Positions 9,173 through 18,416 of a DNA stretch of 64,000 nucleotides are shown here, piece by piece (positions within the stretch are counted from its first letter, which is position 1; each line of letters begins with the position of its first letter). The position numbers and the translations under genes are program-made. The notes beneath the pieces are model-generated. The model ran no database searches and was not told the DNA's origin. It saw only the letters and a program-made list of their open reading frames with translations. This stretch comes from Nostoc sp. LEGE 12450 (GTDB lineage: Bacteria > Cyanobacteriota > Cyanobacteriia > Cyanobacteriales > Nostocaceae). The stretch lies in contig NZ_JADEXU010000013.1 of NCBI RefSeq assembly GCF_015206895.1, positions 1-64,000 of the forward strand, written 5' to 3'.

Positions 9173-10297
9173 TTAACGGCTGAACTCTGCTTCTGGCAAG
9201 TCAACAAAAGCCTTAGCAACAGTTACGTAAGGTAGTAGCCCAAATAATTCAAGTTCAGGACTATGAGTAGATAAAGGTAAGCGAATACTACCAATGTCCT
9301 TTCGGCAACCAAGAAAAAATAATCGCCGCCTTAATTGGGGAGTACCGAAATCAGCAGCTAAAAGTACACCGATTGAGATGTTGTAACCCAAATTCGCCAT
9401 TTTGTCCCAAATTTGCTGGTATAGTGTGCCACCTGCAATCCCTTTGAGATTAGATACATTTTCCATAACGAAAAATGGCGGGTACAAATGTTCGACAAAA
9501 CGTAAAAATTCATAAATCATACCACCTCGATCATCCTGAAAGCCTTTCTGTTTACCTGCCTGACTGAAAGCTTGACAAGGTGGCCCTCCAAAGACAATAT
9601 CTGGTTTCTCAACTTCACCGGAAAACTTTTGCCATAAACTTAACGGGTTTTCTACAGTAGAAATATCCTTTTCCAAAACGCAAATATGACCACCAAAAAA
9701 ACCACGCAGTGTTGCACAAGCATCTGACCAACTATCGAGAGCTACCTTAGTTTCTATACTGCCTGTAAGATAAGCACCAATATCCATACCTCCTGCGCCA
9801 CTAAATACGCTGAAAGCTTTGAGGGAACGATTTTCAAATCCTAACAACTTTGCTTGTTGAACTAAAGATTTAAACACAGCTTCTGCAAGCGGTACAGGTA
9901 CAGCATTACCTACCTGAAGCTGAGTACTTGTTAGCGTTCCCTCAAATTTCATATTGTCAGGAAAGCCTTGTAAACGAGCTGCCTCTCGTACAGTAATAAA
10001 TCGGTTTTCATAGGGATGAACAAATTTATTGAAAATGTACCCCGTCACCGTTAATGAAGGTTTATCTGGATCAAGACGAATTATTCTTAAATTTGGGCCA
10101 CCTTGACGATTTGGATCTTGCTTGAGATAAAATTTAAAGCTATCGTGCCAAAGTTCTTCAGGCAAGTCTTGCATTTTTTGCCCAATTTTTAAGGCATCGA
10201 TCCGCTTTTGTACATCTGAACCAACCCGTCTAGCAATGTGATTTGCAACCAATTTGCACGGACTATTAAAATTGGAAATTTTCTGAAATCCAGTCAT
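9173..10297 (-). CDS. circularly permuted DNA (cytosine-5) methyltransferase
   Basis: A 374-residue C5-cytosine methyltransferase with all main motifs in a shifted order. Motif IX (REAARLQGFPD, 104-114) and motif X (QVGNAVPVPLAEA, 128-140) come first. Then follow motif I (FSVFSGAGGMDIG, 162-174), motif IV with catalytic Cys241 (GGPPCQAFSQAG), motif VI (ENV, 279-281) and motif VIII (GTPQLRRRLFFLG). The N-terminal 100 residues resemble the second half of a target-recognition domain and the last 45 residues (LPYVTVAKAFVDLP) its lead-in, so the break falls inside the region before motif IX. Natural permuted enzymes such as M.BssHII are known. It overlaps the upstream endonuclease gene by 32 nt. 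Specificity is unknown. The enzyme looks active. Confidence 0.93.
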   Translation of the reverse strand: MTGFQKISNFNSPCKLVANHIARRVGSDVQKRIDALKIGQKMQDLPEELWHDSFKFYLKQDPNRQGGPNLRIIRLDPDKPSLTVTGYIFNKFVHPYENRFITVREAARLQGFPDNMKFEGTLTSTQLQVGNAVPVPLAEAVFKSLVQQAKLLGFENRSLKAFSVFSGAGGMDIGAYLTGSIETKVALDSWSDACATLRGFFGGHICVLEKDISTVENPLSLWQKFSGEVEKPDIVFGGPPCQAFSQAGKQKGFQDDRGGMIYEFLRFVEHLYPPFFVMENVSNLKGIAGGTLYQQIWDKMANLGYNISIGVLLAADFGTPQLRRRLFFLGCRKDIGSIRLPLSTHSPELELFGLLPYVTVAKAFVDLPEAEFSR

Positions 10298-11540
10298 CTC
10301 TCACATGGCTTTGGGTGAAGGTGATTATACCATCAAAAAGATTGTAAATCTCTTTTTCAGGTGGCAAATCTGCAACTTTTTTCGCTTTTCCTGTTTCATC
10401 TAGTGTCCATATAACATCCTGAAGTTCGAGCAGGTAATCATTATAGTGACGCACAGCATGAATGTTAGACAGCAAAGCAGTTTTTACTACCATTTGACTA
10501 TATTTTGGCTTTCCTGTAGCAGCAATTTTTAAGACTTGATAAATCCCTTTTTTAATATCATCAGTTCTGTCCATTCCTACGCTAGATTTACCATCAGAGA
10601 CGGATTCGTACCCATCACCACTCTTTCTCAATGGCCAAGTTAAAGGTCTAGGAGTAGGTTGTCCACAAGCATTTGTTAACCAATAAACTGTTTCAGGTAT
10701 AGTTCCCCTACCCCGTGCTGCTTTATTATACGCAGAATAGGCAATATTCCAAAACTGAAAATATCGATAAAATAGTTGATTATCTAGACCAAAACTTCTG
10801 CCAATTTGTTCGTATGCCCAAGTCGGAGAACTATGGCTTGCTTTTATTCCTAAATCCACAAGTTCATAGTTCCAGTAGTTATCTTCTAACTTGGGCAGAA
10901 TTATATGCAAGTTAGATGATGCCAGGAATGAATTGTCTGTAGGAGAGTGCGAACAAGGTATTGGTTCTCCATTTTCTCCCATCTCGGTTTGTACCTCAAC
11001 CTTTGCAGCTAGAGCAAGTGTTGTCAATGGTGCGGCTTTTACTTCTGCAAGTAAGATTATACTCTCTTTTTCATCATAAATTATTACATCAACTGGTTCA
11101 GCACCATGATAAATTTTTAAGTTCCTCGAATTAATTTTAAATAAATGCTTTAGAAATACACAGAGCAAACGACTTGTGGTTTTGCCAATAGTTCCAGATG
11201 GTAATTTGTTTGCCTGATGATAGTAAAAGTTACCTTTTAAAACACATCTTGGGCAAGTATTAGTGTATGGGTAAATTAATAGAGGAATATTATTTATTGG
11301 ACAATAAAGCCATCCTTTATTGGTTAATTTTGTATAATATTCGGCAGCTACAATCAGATCAAAAGCTGCTGCCAATGATATACCAGGATTGGTAGCAGTG
11401 CGTTTGGCATTTTCCAAAGCTTGCTCAACCAGAATTGAGGTTAATACTTCTTCATGGGGATTTACTTCCAGAGCTTTCACTCTTCCTAAAAGGTTGACTA
11501 TCCAATCGGTTTTAAGTGGTTCAGGTTTATTACTTTGCAC
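10266..11540 (-). CDS. probable type II restriction endonuclease
   Basis: A 424-residue protein encoded immediately upstream of, and overlapping, the methyltransferase, the usual restriction-modification layout. A PD-(D/E)xK-like core is visible: Asp151 in GAEPVDVIIYD and Glu166/Lys168 in ILLAEVKA. A Cys cluster (Cys80, Cys96, Cys99) lies in GWLYCPINN and NTCPRC and may bind zinc. The C-terminal half is rich in aromatic residues and not recognised. The gene probably cuts the site protected by the partner methyltransferase. I do not recognise its family or recognition sequence. The assignment rests on context plus the nuclease-like motif. Its start is about 100 nt from the SLH gene stop, with a dispersed repeat between. 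Confidence 0.75.
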   Translation of the reverse strand: MQSNKPEPLKTDWIVNLLGRVKALEVNPHEEVLTSILVEQALENAKRTATNPGISLAAAFDLIVAAEYYTKLTNKGWLYCPINNIPLLIYPYTNTCPRCVLKGNFYYHQANKLPSGTIGKTTSRLLCVFLKHLFKINSRNLKIYHGAEPVDVIIYDEKESIILLAEVKAAPLTTLALAAKVEVQTEMGENGEPIPCSHSPTDNSFLASSNLHIILPKLEDNYWNYELVDLGIKASHSSPTWAYEQIGRSFGLDNQLFYRYFQFWNIAYSAYNKAARGRGTIPETVYWLTNACGQPTPRPLTWPLRKSGDGYESVSDGKSSVGMDRTDDIKKGIYQVLKIAATGKPKYSQMVVKTALLSNIHAVRHYNDYLLELQDVIWTLDETGKAKKVADLPPEKEIYNLFDGIITFTQSHVRDDWISENFQF

Positions 11541-11559
11541 TATTCTTCAAAGATAAAGA

Positions 11560-11590
11560 TGCGATGTCTACGACGGGCGTAGCTACGATA
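11560..11590 (+). repeat. dispersed repeat, intergenic copy
   Basis: It begins GCGATGTCTACGACGGG and continues CGTAGCTACGATAC. It is a diverged relative of the in-frame copies at 7263 and 25629 and lies between the endonuclease start and the SLH gene stop. Confidence 0.6.
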
Positions 11591-11643
11591 CTCATACTAC
11601 ACAAGAGCATAACAGCGATCGCACTCATAGACAGCATCTTTGT

Positions 11644-13788
11644 TCAACTCACTGTAATCACTGTTCCCGCACTCTCATTGGCCAATCTATCCACCGCACA
11701 TACGGCATAAGTTCCCGCTTGTTGAACGGTAGCGAAGGTTGTGCCAGCAGACAAAATTCGCTGAATTGTCCAAGTATCCCCAGTTTGCCGATAAAGTGTC
11801 CAAGAACGAACTGGCTGATTATCTCCAGGCTGCCAACTCAGTTTGCGGTTATTGACTTGTAATCCAATGGGTGGAGGGGGTGGCGTTGTATCTTGCCAAG
11901 GCAAAGTTGGCGGTAGCGCAGGTTTGTTATAAAGCAGACTTTGGAATTTATCAGCAATACCCTGACTATTTTGCGTCAAAACACCGAGATTAAAGAAGAT
12001 ATTGCCCAGTGACAACCGTCCAGCTTGGCTACGACTAATTTTCACCTGCTTTTCAATCTCATCACTCTCTCGACTCTTATTACTTGGTTCTGTCAGATTG
12101 TTGCCAGCGTAAACGTGTCTTTGCTTTGTATTTACCTGTGTCCACCACTGTAGCAACGCTGGATAACTTTGTTGTGGTTGGTCTGTACGCCAGTAAAGTT
12201 GAGGCGCAATATAATCAATCCAGCCTTCTTCTAACCATTTTTTTGAGTCGGCATACAACACATTGTAAGCATCTAACCCAGTAATACCAGCAGGTTGTCC
12301 GGGGCGATAAATCCCAAAGGGGCTGATACCAAATTTCACATCGGGTTTGGCTGCTTTAATCCCCTGCCAGAGACGCTGTACCATTTTGTTAACATTGTCG
12401 CGTCGCCAGTCGCCAAGGTTGAGTGAACCACCAGCTGCTTGATATGCAGCATAAGTTTTGTTATCGGGGAAAGGTTGTCCCTCGATGGGATATGGATAGA
12501 AATAATCATCTAAGTGAATGCCATCAACATCGTAGCGCTTCACTACATCAAGAATTACGTTGTAAGCTCTATCTTGAACTATTTTCAATCCTGGGTCCAT
12601 CCAGCGTTGAGTTTTCCACAAATAAACGCTTTCTGGATTAGTCGCTGCTATGTGGGGACGTACTGTTTTAGCTGGGTCGGTGGAAGTGCTGGCGCGGTAA
12701 GGGTTAAACCAAGCATGGAGTTCAATATTACGCTTGTGACATTCTGCGATCGCAAACGCTAAAGGATCGTAAAATGGTTCTGGTGCTTTCCCCTGAGTTC
12801 CTGTAATCCAAGCACTCCAAGGCTCTAATTGCGATTCATATAAAGCGTCTCCCTCCGGTCGCACCTGAAAGATAAGTGCATTGAAGTTTAGCGCTTGTAA
12901 TTTACTAATAATCTCAGTGAGTTCAGCTTTCTGTTGAGCAACAGAAAGTCCTGGCTTGGAAGGCCAATCACCATTCCACACAGATACTACCCACGCCCCC
13001 CGAAATTCCCGACTATGATTAACCCTAACGCTACCGACAGGTGCAGGTATTGGTGTGGGCGTTGGTATTGGTGTGGGCGTTGGTATTGGTGTGGGTGTCG
13101 GTATTGGTGTGGGCGTTGGTATTGGTATTGGTGTCGGTATTGGTGTGGGCGTAGGCTTCGGCGTAGGCGTTAGTGTTGGCGGCTGCACTAAGTAACTAGA
13201 GGCAATTTTTTCTGCTTCACCTAAATACACCAAAGCTTGATAAACAATTGCCGCTACATCTGCACGGGTAGCTGCAAGATTGGGATTGAGTAATTTGATA
13301 TTTGGGAAACTAACCACCAATCCAGCGCTGGTGGCAATAGCTACCTGATTTCTACCATACCCAGGAATCTGAATAGAATCTTGATAAATTTGTGGGAGTG
13401 CTGAGAGGAGTTCTGGTTTTACCTTGGTGGCAATTTCTAAGCCTGCTACCAAAGAAACTAAAACTTCTGCCCTAGTAATTCGCTCGGCGGGGCGGAAACT
13501 TTTATCAGTAAATCCGCTAATAAATGCTTTTTCGTAAGCTGTTTGAATGGCAGCTGCTGCCCAATAATTTATGGGTACATCCACAAAAGGTACATATTGC
13601 CGCTTCTTGCTAACTGTGCCAAATGCCTTGGCGACGATGGCGGCAAATTCAGCGCGAGTGAGTGAGTTATCGGGGCGATATGTGCCATTAGGCGACCCAC
13701 TGACAATACCACGTTGGGCTAAGGCTGTAATAAATAAGCGTGCCCAATGGTTTTGAATATCCGAGAAGGAAGTAGCAATAGATACCAT
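11644..13788 (-). CDS. SLH-domain surface protein with GHL10-type glycoside hydrolase domain
   Basis: A 714-residue modular surface protein. Three S-layer homology domains (about 5-55, 65-115, 130-190; e.g. [20 protein letters not shown] and [14 protein letters not shown]) probably anchor it to the cell-wall polymer. A Pro-Thr/Ile linker (about 205-250, [11 protein letters not shown] units) follows. The main domain starts at [16 protein letters not shown] and contains [20 protein letters not shown] and [14 protein letters not shown], typical of the GHL10 (DUF187) hydrolase family with a TIM-barrel fold, thought to act on cell-wall glycans. The C-terminal 90 residues form a fibronectin-III-like domain. 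No signal peptide is visible before the first SLH domain, which is odd for a surface protein but is seen in related cyanobacterial proteins. Confidence 0.9.
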   Translation of the reverse strand: MVSIATSFSDIQNHWARLFITALAQRGIVSGSPNGTYRPDNSLTRAEFAAIVAKAFGTVSKKRQYVPFVDVPINYWAAAAIQTAYEKAFISGFTDKSFRPAERITRAEVLVSLVAGLEIATKVKPELLSALPQIYQDSIQIPGYGRNQVAIATSAGLVVSFPNIKLLNPNLAATRADVAAIVYQALVYLGEAEKIASSYLVQPPTLTPTPKPTPTPIPTPIPIPTPTPIPTPTPIPTPTPIPTPTPIPAPVGSVRVNHSREFRGAWVVSVWNGDWPSKPGLSVAQQKAELTEIISKLQALNFNALIFQVRPEGDALYESQLEPWSAWITGTQGKAPEPFYDPLAFAIAECHKRNIELHAWFNPYRASTSTDPAKTVRPHIAATNPESVYLWKTQRWMDPGLKIVQDRAYNVILDVVKRYDVDGIHLDDYFYPYPIEGQPFPDNKTYAAYQAAGGSLNLGDWRRDNVNKMVQRLWQGIKAAKPDVKFGISPFGIYRPGQPAGITGLDAYNVLYADSKKWLEEGWIDYIAPQLYWRTDQPQQSYPALLQWWTQVNTKQRHVYAGNNLTEPSNKSRESDEIEKQVKISRSQAGRLSLGNIFFNLGVLTQNSQGIADKFQSLLYNKPALPPTLPWQDTTPPPPPIGLQVNNRKLSWQPGDNQPVRSWTLYRQTGDTWTIQRILSAGTTFATVQQAGTYAVCAVDRLANESAGTVITVS
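13042..13179 (-). repeat. coding tandem repeat (Pro-Thr-Ile linker)
   Basis: Imperfect 12- and 18-nt units of the GGTATTGGTGTGGGCGTT type (plus-strand reading) encode the Pro/Thr/Ile linker between the SLH domains and the hydrolase domain. The tract is likely length-variable. Confidence 0.8.
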
Positions 13789-13882
13789 CGTAGATTGCAG
13801 CTAGCTGGCCTTGATTTTGATTTCCTTAGTTAATTTAGCAATTTCAAGGCGATCGCTGCTGCAATCTCTTAGTAAACTTTCA

Positions 13883-13985
13883 CTACTCAAGATTGGGCAT
13901 TGGGCATTGGTCATTAATAATTACTTTTTCCTATTTCCCATACTTCGACTGCGCTCAGTACAAGTTCCCCATTCCCCATGCTCTA
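13883..13985. repeat. intergenic short repeats
   Basis: GATTGGGCATTGGGCATTGG and CAAGTTCCCCATTCCCCATG tracts flank the motif CTTCGACTGCGCTCAGT, all familiar Nostoc-type intergenic repeats. No coding signal was seen in the gap. Confidence 0.55.
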
Positions 13986-13989
13986 TCTC

Positions 13990-14562
13990 CTAAGTAGGAT
14001 TTGCAGCTTCGTTAGTAGGATTTGAGGTAGAACGCGCATTCAATGACAGCATTACGCGTGAAATGCCAGTGAAAATAATGCTGATACCAACTAGTGTGCC
14101 AAGAAGCCAGGGCGCATTGAAGGGCCACTGGAACCAAATCATTACACCTAAGACCAGTGTAATAATGCCATCACCTAGTATCCACTTCCAGTTCTCTTGC
14201 GGACGTAACTTGAATGCCAGAATTAACTCGAATGTACCTTCAGCCACCAAGAAGCTGCCAAGCAACAGAGTCAGCGTGAGAATACCTGTAAAAGGATAAA
14301 CAAACAGCATTATACCCGTTGCAATATAGAGTCCGCTCAATAGAAGTTTCCAAATAAAACCTCCTTGGTCGCGGGTTTGAGTGGCATAAACTAGTTTTGT
14401 AAATCCGGCGAAAATCAAAATTACTGCAATCCAAGTTTCGGCGAATAAGGTGGAGAGGTTAGGCGCTGCGATCGCAATAACCCCCAAAACACTTAGGAGA
14501 ACACCACTTATCAGCGCTCCATTAGTGTCCTTGTTAATATTTCTAGAAACGTCAGTTGTCAT
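13990..14562 (-). CDS. HdeD-family (DUF308) membrane protein
   Basis: A 190-residue integral membrane protein with six hydrophobic segments arranged as pairs, e.g. ALISGVLLSVLGVIAIAAP, WIAVILIFAGFTKLVYA, LLLSGLYIATGIMLFVYP, LLLGSFLVAEGTFELILAF and GIITLVLGVMIWFQWP. This repeated two-helix pattern with internal Gly is typical of HdeD/DUF308 proteins, linked to acid or general stress in enterobacteria but without a defined molecular role in cyanobacteria. It stands alone, with its own upstream gap. Confidence 0.85.
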   Translation of the reverse strand: MTTDVSRNINKDTNGALISGVLLSVLGVIAIAAPNLSTLFAETWIAVILIFAGFTKLVYATQTRDQGGFIWKLLLSGLYIATGIMLFVYPFTGILTLTLLLGSFLVAEGTFELILAFKLRPQENWKWILGDGIITLVLGVMIWFQWPFNAPWLLGTLVGISIIFTGISRVMLSLNARSTSNPTNEAANPT

Positions 14563-14666
14563 ATAAACTTTTCCCTAACTCTACAATTACGTTAGGAAAT
14601 TTCTCAGTCACAAAATAGAACCCTAAGATAGACTCATGGGTATTAAATTTTAGCAGTAACTAGCTA

Positions 14667-15218
14667 TCATAAAAGTTCTGCTAGGCTGCTTAGGCGTTCA
14701 TAAACAGAGATGAGGCGATCGCCTTCAAGTTCAACAGAAGTATTAGGATAATTCTGAATGGCTCCAAGGAGTGTAACTTCACCATTTTGTTGAATAGATG
14801 TACTTAAAGCACTTCGCAGCGCCTGTTGATCTAATTGTCCTGCGGGAGGATGAACTACTTCACCAATTTGGTTAACTAAAATTGGCCCTGCCCAGCTAGA
14901 CAGTAAGTTATTTAAAAAGGCAGGATCGGCTTTTATTGGGGCTTTCAGTGCCTTACGAGCTACTTCTGGGTCTTGTTTGGCTGCGTCTAAATAAGCTTGT
15001 AATGTAGGGGTAGTCTTGCCTGTTTCTGTAAACTGACTTAATTCTTGAACAGAAACTTGCCCCTGAAAAGTACCATACTTTAAAACAACTTGCTCGGCGG
15101 CATTAGCATTAGTAGTTGAGAGGAGAACAAAAGCACCTACGCCTAAAGCTACTGCTTGAGTGAGTAACTTAGTAAATTTGCTATTGTTTAATCGATTAAA
15201 AATTTGAGAAATCTGCAT
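14667..15218 (-). CDS. secreted DUF1400-domain protein
   Basis: A protein of about 183 residues. A basic start and hydrophobic stretch (ALGVGAFVLLSTTNANA) form a signal peptide. The mature part starts AEQVVLKYGTFQGQVSVQEL and continues LSQFTETGKTTPTLQAYLDA, the pattern of the cyanobacterial DUF1400 domain, usually the N-terminal part of larger alpha/beta hydrolases. Here the domain stands alone, with no hydrolase following. The start at 15218 is preferred because an AGGA lies 11 nt upstream; ATG codons at 15284 and 15230 are in the same frame. It is probably periplasmic. Function unknown. Confidence 0.75.
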   Translation of the reverse strand: MQISQIFNRLNNSKFTKLLTQAVALGVGAFVLLSTTNANAAEQVVLKYGTFQGQVSVQELSQFTETGKTTPTLQAYLDAAKQDPEVARKALKAPIKADPAFLNNLLSSWAGPILVNQIGEVVHPPAGQLDQQALRSALSTSIQQNGEVTLLGAIQNYPNTSVELEGDRLISVYERLSSLAELL

Positions 15219-15365
15219 TTTATCGAACATCCTAATGGTGTGGAGCGTACATAGTGCTAGAGATACATAATTAGGGGTGTACATCTGTACGCCCCTATAG
15301 CCAGTTTATTTGTTGCAAAAATCTTTTTTGGAAATGGTGTTATCAAGCTTGTTCATTAGAAGAAG

Positions 15366-15557
15366 CTAATGAGGTAATATTGACTGATCTTCGTCTAAGG
15401 TTGGTGCAGGTATACCCAAATGCTTCCTTGCTGATTCTTCAGCTAGCTTTCGGTCTTGCTCGTTTTCGAACTGACTCTCATCTAACAAATGAGGGTTTTT
15501 TGCCGCTTCATCTCGGCTTGGTTTATAGCCATTTTTCCACCTGTACTTCCAGTCCAT
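15366..15557 (-). CDS. small conserved-looking protein, unknown function
   Basis: A 63-residue hydrophilic, acidic protein that begins MDWKYRWKNGYKPSRDEAAK and includes the segment KLAEESARKHLGIPAP. It has no signal peptide or membrane segment. The composition and lack of repeats favour a real gene over a chance frame, but no family is recognised. It lies alone between the DUF1400 gene and the caspase operon. Confidence 0.5.
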   Translation of the reverse strand: MDWKYRWKNGYKPSRDEAAKNPHLLDESQFENEQDRKLAEESARKHLGIPAPTLDEDQSILPH

Positions 15558-15780
15558 AATTTGAAAGGCAGATATACTGCAATTTTATTTCCTAGTTCTT
15601 CATAGTAGGCGCTTAATGGAACATGACACTCCTACTATAGGTTGAAGAGGCTCATTCTGAGGGTACAAATTTTACATCATCTTAAAGTAAGAATACTCTA
15701 TAACCTTAATTTTAAAGCAATCAGGAGTTGCGATCGCAAATTTAATAATCCTATTTGATTTACTCTCCACTGAGAGGCTC

Positions 15781-15813
15781 AGAACCCCGACTTCTTGAAG
15801 AAGTCGGGGTTCT
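15781..15813. repeat. perfect 33-nt palindrome (hairpin)
   Basis: Two perfect 16-nt arms, AGAACCCCGACTTCTT and AAGAAGTCGGGGTTCT, surround a single G. It lies about 110 nt beyond the caspase gene stop and could end that transcript, but there is no T-run. The same palindrome type is widely dispersed in cyanobacteria. Confidence 0.7.
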
Positions 15814-15922
15814 AGGAGCGCAAAGCTATTCAACTGGAAAATAGTGATTTTAACTCTGGTCGATTAAATCAGCCAAGTAATATTAGACCAAAATTTGAAA
15901 TGTGACGTGTTCACAGTGATGC

Positions 15923-18028
15923 CTACCAATCATAAATTTTGGGAATCTCATAACAACTATATTTATTCCAAATACCACTTTGATCCTTTGGTGGTAAGCG
16001 AATTTCACCTTTATAATTTTGAGGTTTAGATTGAGATCCTGGTATTGTTTTATCGTACAGAACAACTTGTTGAACAACTCGACATTGGTGCCATCTATCT
16101 TTATTAATACCAGCAGGTGGTTTTGTTTCTGCATAATATTGAGGTTGCACAGGTGTGTTTACAGCAGACTTTATAAACAGATAAGTTGAACTTGCAGAGA
16201 CAAATAAAACTCCTACTACAATACCTATGAACAACTTATTTTGTCGAGGTTGGGATTTTGAATGGTGAACTGTTTCCTGATGTAGTTTACGGGGTAAGTT
16301 TAAATTAGCAGAATTATATAAAGTATCTGGTTCTAATCCTTCTATTTGCTCTTGTTTTAGTCTAACTTTTGATTCCTGAACTAACTGATTTGGTTGAGTT
16401 AACAAATTAGGATTAGTTAGAGTTCGCTGTGTCTCTCTTTCTCGAACAACTTTTTGTTCAATTTGTGCTACTTCTTCATCCCCAAGTTCCAAAACGTGCT
16501 GATATCGCCTTAACTCTTCACGAATCTCTTCTGTGAATGGGTATTCATGCTCAATTGCTTGAGTTATTACTTGTTCATACTGCTGCAATCTTTGTTGATA
16601 TGCCTCTATCTCTGCTGTAATTCGGGCTGTAATTGGGTGAATATCTTCAGCTTTTAGACCTAAGAGTTGCTGCTGTTGCCACAGTTGGTTATGGTTTGCT
16701 TGGCTCAAAGGATATTCCTGCTGCACTGCTCTTATAAATGCCTGCTCAAACTGCTGTAACTTTTGTCGATATACCTCCACCTCTGCTCTAAGGCTGTTTT
16801 CAATTGCAGCTAAATCCTCATCTTTAAGTTGCCATTCCTGCTGCATTTGTTGCAGTTGATAGCGAGTAGGTTGACTTAGGGGATACTCTTGTCGCATTGC
16901 TTTAGCTAACGACTGCCTGTAGTGTTGAAGGTGTCGCTTATATGCTTCAATTTTTGCTTTAACCTGCGCCTCAATTGGCATGGTATCCTCATTCCTCAGC
17001 CCCAAAATTTGCTGAAGATTCAGTCGTAGCATATTGAGATCATCTTCACTGAGAGCTACTTTCTGCTGGAGTGCCTCACTAAAGTCCCGCTCATATTGCT
17101 GTAATTTTTGTTTAAATTCCTGACGAGCAACTGCTAACATCTCATCTTCAATTGCAGTTGCTTCCATTTCGGATAGTCCCAAGCGGCTTCTGAGGGCATC
17201 CAAAGTCTTGCGACCCACAAAAGAAACATCACCACGGCTACTATATCGCGCCACTTCTTTGCGATACTTCTGTTTGGGATCACCTTGCGGAACTTTTGTA
17301 AGTCGAATCTTAAAGCCTTCTCTACTTGTGTAGATTTCGGGCTTCATCGTCGGCTGTATTTCTCTAACTTTTTTACTAGCATACTCATGCAACTCGTCAA
17401 TTGAGACAACCCCATCTTCATCTAGGTCTGCCGCCCCAGTTGTAATTCCTTCAATCAAATAACGAGTATAAATTGATAGGTCTGACCCCTGCTGCTCAAA
17501 AGAATATTGAGTTGAACTGGATGAAGTGAGAACGGCCCGCCCCTCTCCTCCTAATTGCTCACGGATATTTACACTGCCGTCATCTTTGGCTGATAAACCT
17601 TCGGCAAAAGCACCACTAAAACAACTATCCAAAATCACAACTTGCCGCTTAGAACGGCTGCGGCTCATGCTTTCATGGACAACACTGGCTGCTACTGCCG
17701 ATGAGCGAATTAAATCTCCTCTGGGAGTTTTGCGTGTGGTGCGCGTTGCTAAAAACAGTCTGCCAGTGTCATCCTTAATACCATGACCAGAGAAAAAGAG
17801 AACTAACAGATCATCTTTTTGACGATGGGCAAATAGATTTTCGATAGCTTCCTCCATATCTTGGCGCTGGGGATTTTTTAGCACCATAATATCTGTCTCA
17901 GTAAAGCCACCCATTTCTGGGTGTAACAGCACTTGCTGCATCGCTTCGACATCTTTTACAGCACCTGGTAGCGGGTTCAAACCAGGCTCATACTCACTCA
18001 CCCCAATCAGCAACGCTACCTTAACCAT
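15923..18028 (-). CDS. caspase-family (C14, metacaspase-like) protease with EF-hand, repeat region and membrane helix
   Basis: A 701-residue protein. The p20-like caspase domain has catalytic His82 (FFSGHGIKDD) and Cys136 (VVILDSCFSGAF). A perfect EF-hand loop occupies residues 201-212 (DLDEDGVVSIDE), so calcium control is plausible. Residues about 270-530 hold four or so tandem helical units of roughly 60-70 residues, each with KQKLQQYEQAF-like and QEYPLS-like segments. A membrane helix (about 610-632, IGIVVGVLFVSASSTYLFI) precedes a roughly 70-residue tail. The upstream gene, 10 nt away, encodes an EACC1-like protein. The pair matches conflict or cell-death modules described in multicellular bacteria. 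The protease looks active; its substrate is unknown. Confidence 0.9.
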   Translation of the reverse strand: MVKVALLIGVSEYEPGLNPLPGAVKDVEAMQQVLLHPEMGGFTETDIMVLKNPQRQDMEEAIENLFAHRQKDDLLVLFFSGHGIKDDTGRLFLATRTTRKTPRGDLIRSSAVAASVVHESMSRSRSKRQVVILDSCFSGAFAEGLSAKDDGSVNIREQLGGEGRAVLTSSSSTQYSFEQQGSDLSIYTRYLIEGITTGAADLDEDGVVSIDELHEYASKKVREIQPTMKPEIYTSREGFKIRLTKVPQGDPKQKYRKEVARYSSRGDVSFVGRKTLDALRSRLGLSEMEATAIEDEMLAVARQEFKQKLQQYERDFSEALQQKVALSEDDLNMLRLNLQQILGLRNEDTMPIEAQVKAKIEAYKRHLQHYRQSLAKAMRQEYPLSQPTRYQLQQMQQEWQLKDEDLAAIENSLRAEVEVYRQKLQQFEQAFIRAVQQEYPLSQANHNQLWQQQQLLGLKAEDIHPITARITAEIEAYQQRLQQYEQVITQAIEHEYPFTEEIREELRRYQHVLELGDEEVAQIEQKVVRERETQRTLTNPNLLTQPNQLVQESKVRLKQEQIEGLEPDTLYNSANLNLPRKLHQETVHHSKSQPRQNKLFIGIVVGVLFVSASSTYLFIKSAVNTPVQPQYYAETKPPAGINKDRWHQCRVVQQVVLYDKTIPGSQSKPQNYKGEIRLPPKDQSGIWNKYSCYEIPKIYDW

Positions 18029-18038
18029 CTGAGATTCT

Positions 18039-18416
18039 CTATCCTGCTACAAATTTCTGTGCTGCCTCAATTGCTGCTTCTAGCTCTTGCCGACTACTGG
18101 CTTTGACTTTCAGTTTCTTGCCATTGGCCTCAATTTCTAGTTCAATGGTTTTGTTGCCAAGGCGATCGCCTAAAAATCCCATCAGTGCTTTAATATTCTT
18201 GGCATTCACCTGCGCTGTTAGCCAACCCACAGCTAGCCCTGTAAGTGACTTGCTTCCTTCCGGTGCTTCTGCTTCACGGTAAAGACTAGCATCTTCCACT
18301 TCATCCAGTTCCAGCATCTGTTGCAATAGTCTCTGCGTTTCGTCTTGCAGTTCATCGTCATCTAAACCAGGCTCTTGCAAGGCGATGGTAATCTGGACGT
18401 TGGATGTACTCGCCAT
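18039..18416 (-). CDS. EACC1-like (effector-associated constant component) protein
   Basis: A 125-residue soluble protein that begins MASTSNVQITIALQEPG. It has an acidic helix (DDDELQDETQRLLQQMLELD), then LTGLAVGWLTAQVNAKNIKA, and ends with strands (TIELEIEANGKKLKVKAS) and a helix. This order (strand, helix, Gly-rich hydrophobic helix, paired strands) matches EACC1, a small component described beside trypsin- or caspase-type effectors in bacterial conflict systems; the match is from memory of the family, not a search. It is the first gene of a two-gene operon with the caspase, with a 10-nt gap. It probably regulates or recruits the protease. Confidence 0.7.
   Translation of the reverse strand: MASTSNVQITIALQEPGLDDDELQDETQRLLQQMLELDEVEDASLYREAEAPEGSKSLTGLAVGWLTAQVNAKNIKALMGFLGDRLGNKTIELEIEANGKKLKVKASSRQELEAAIEAAQKFVAG

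Noticed and set aside
12934-13173. Trp/Cys/Arg-rich plus-strand frame
   Set aside because: It is the antisense shadow of the Pro-Thr repeat linker in the SLH gene.
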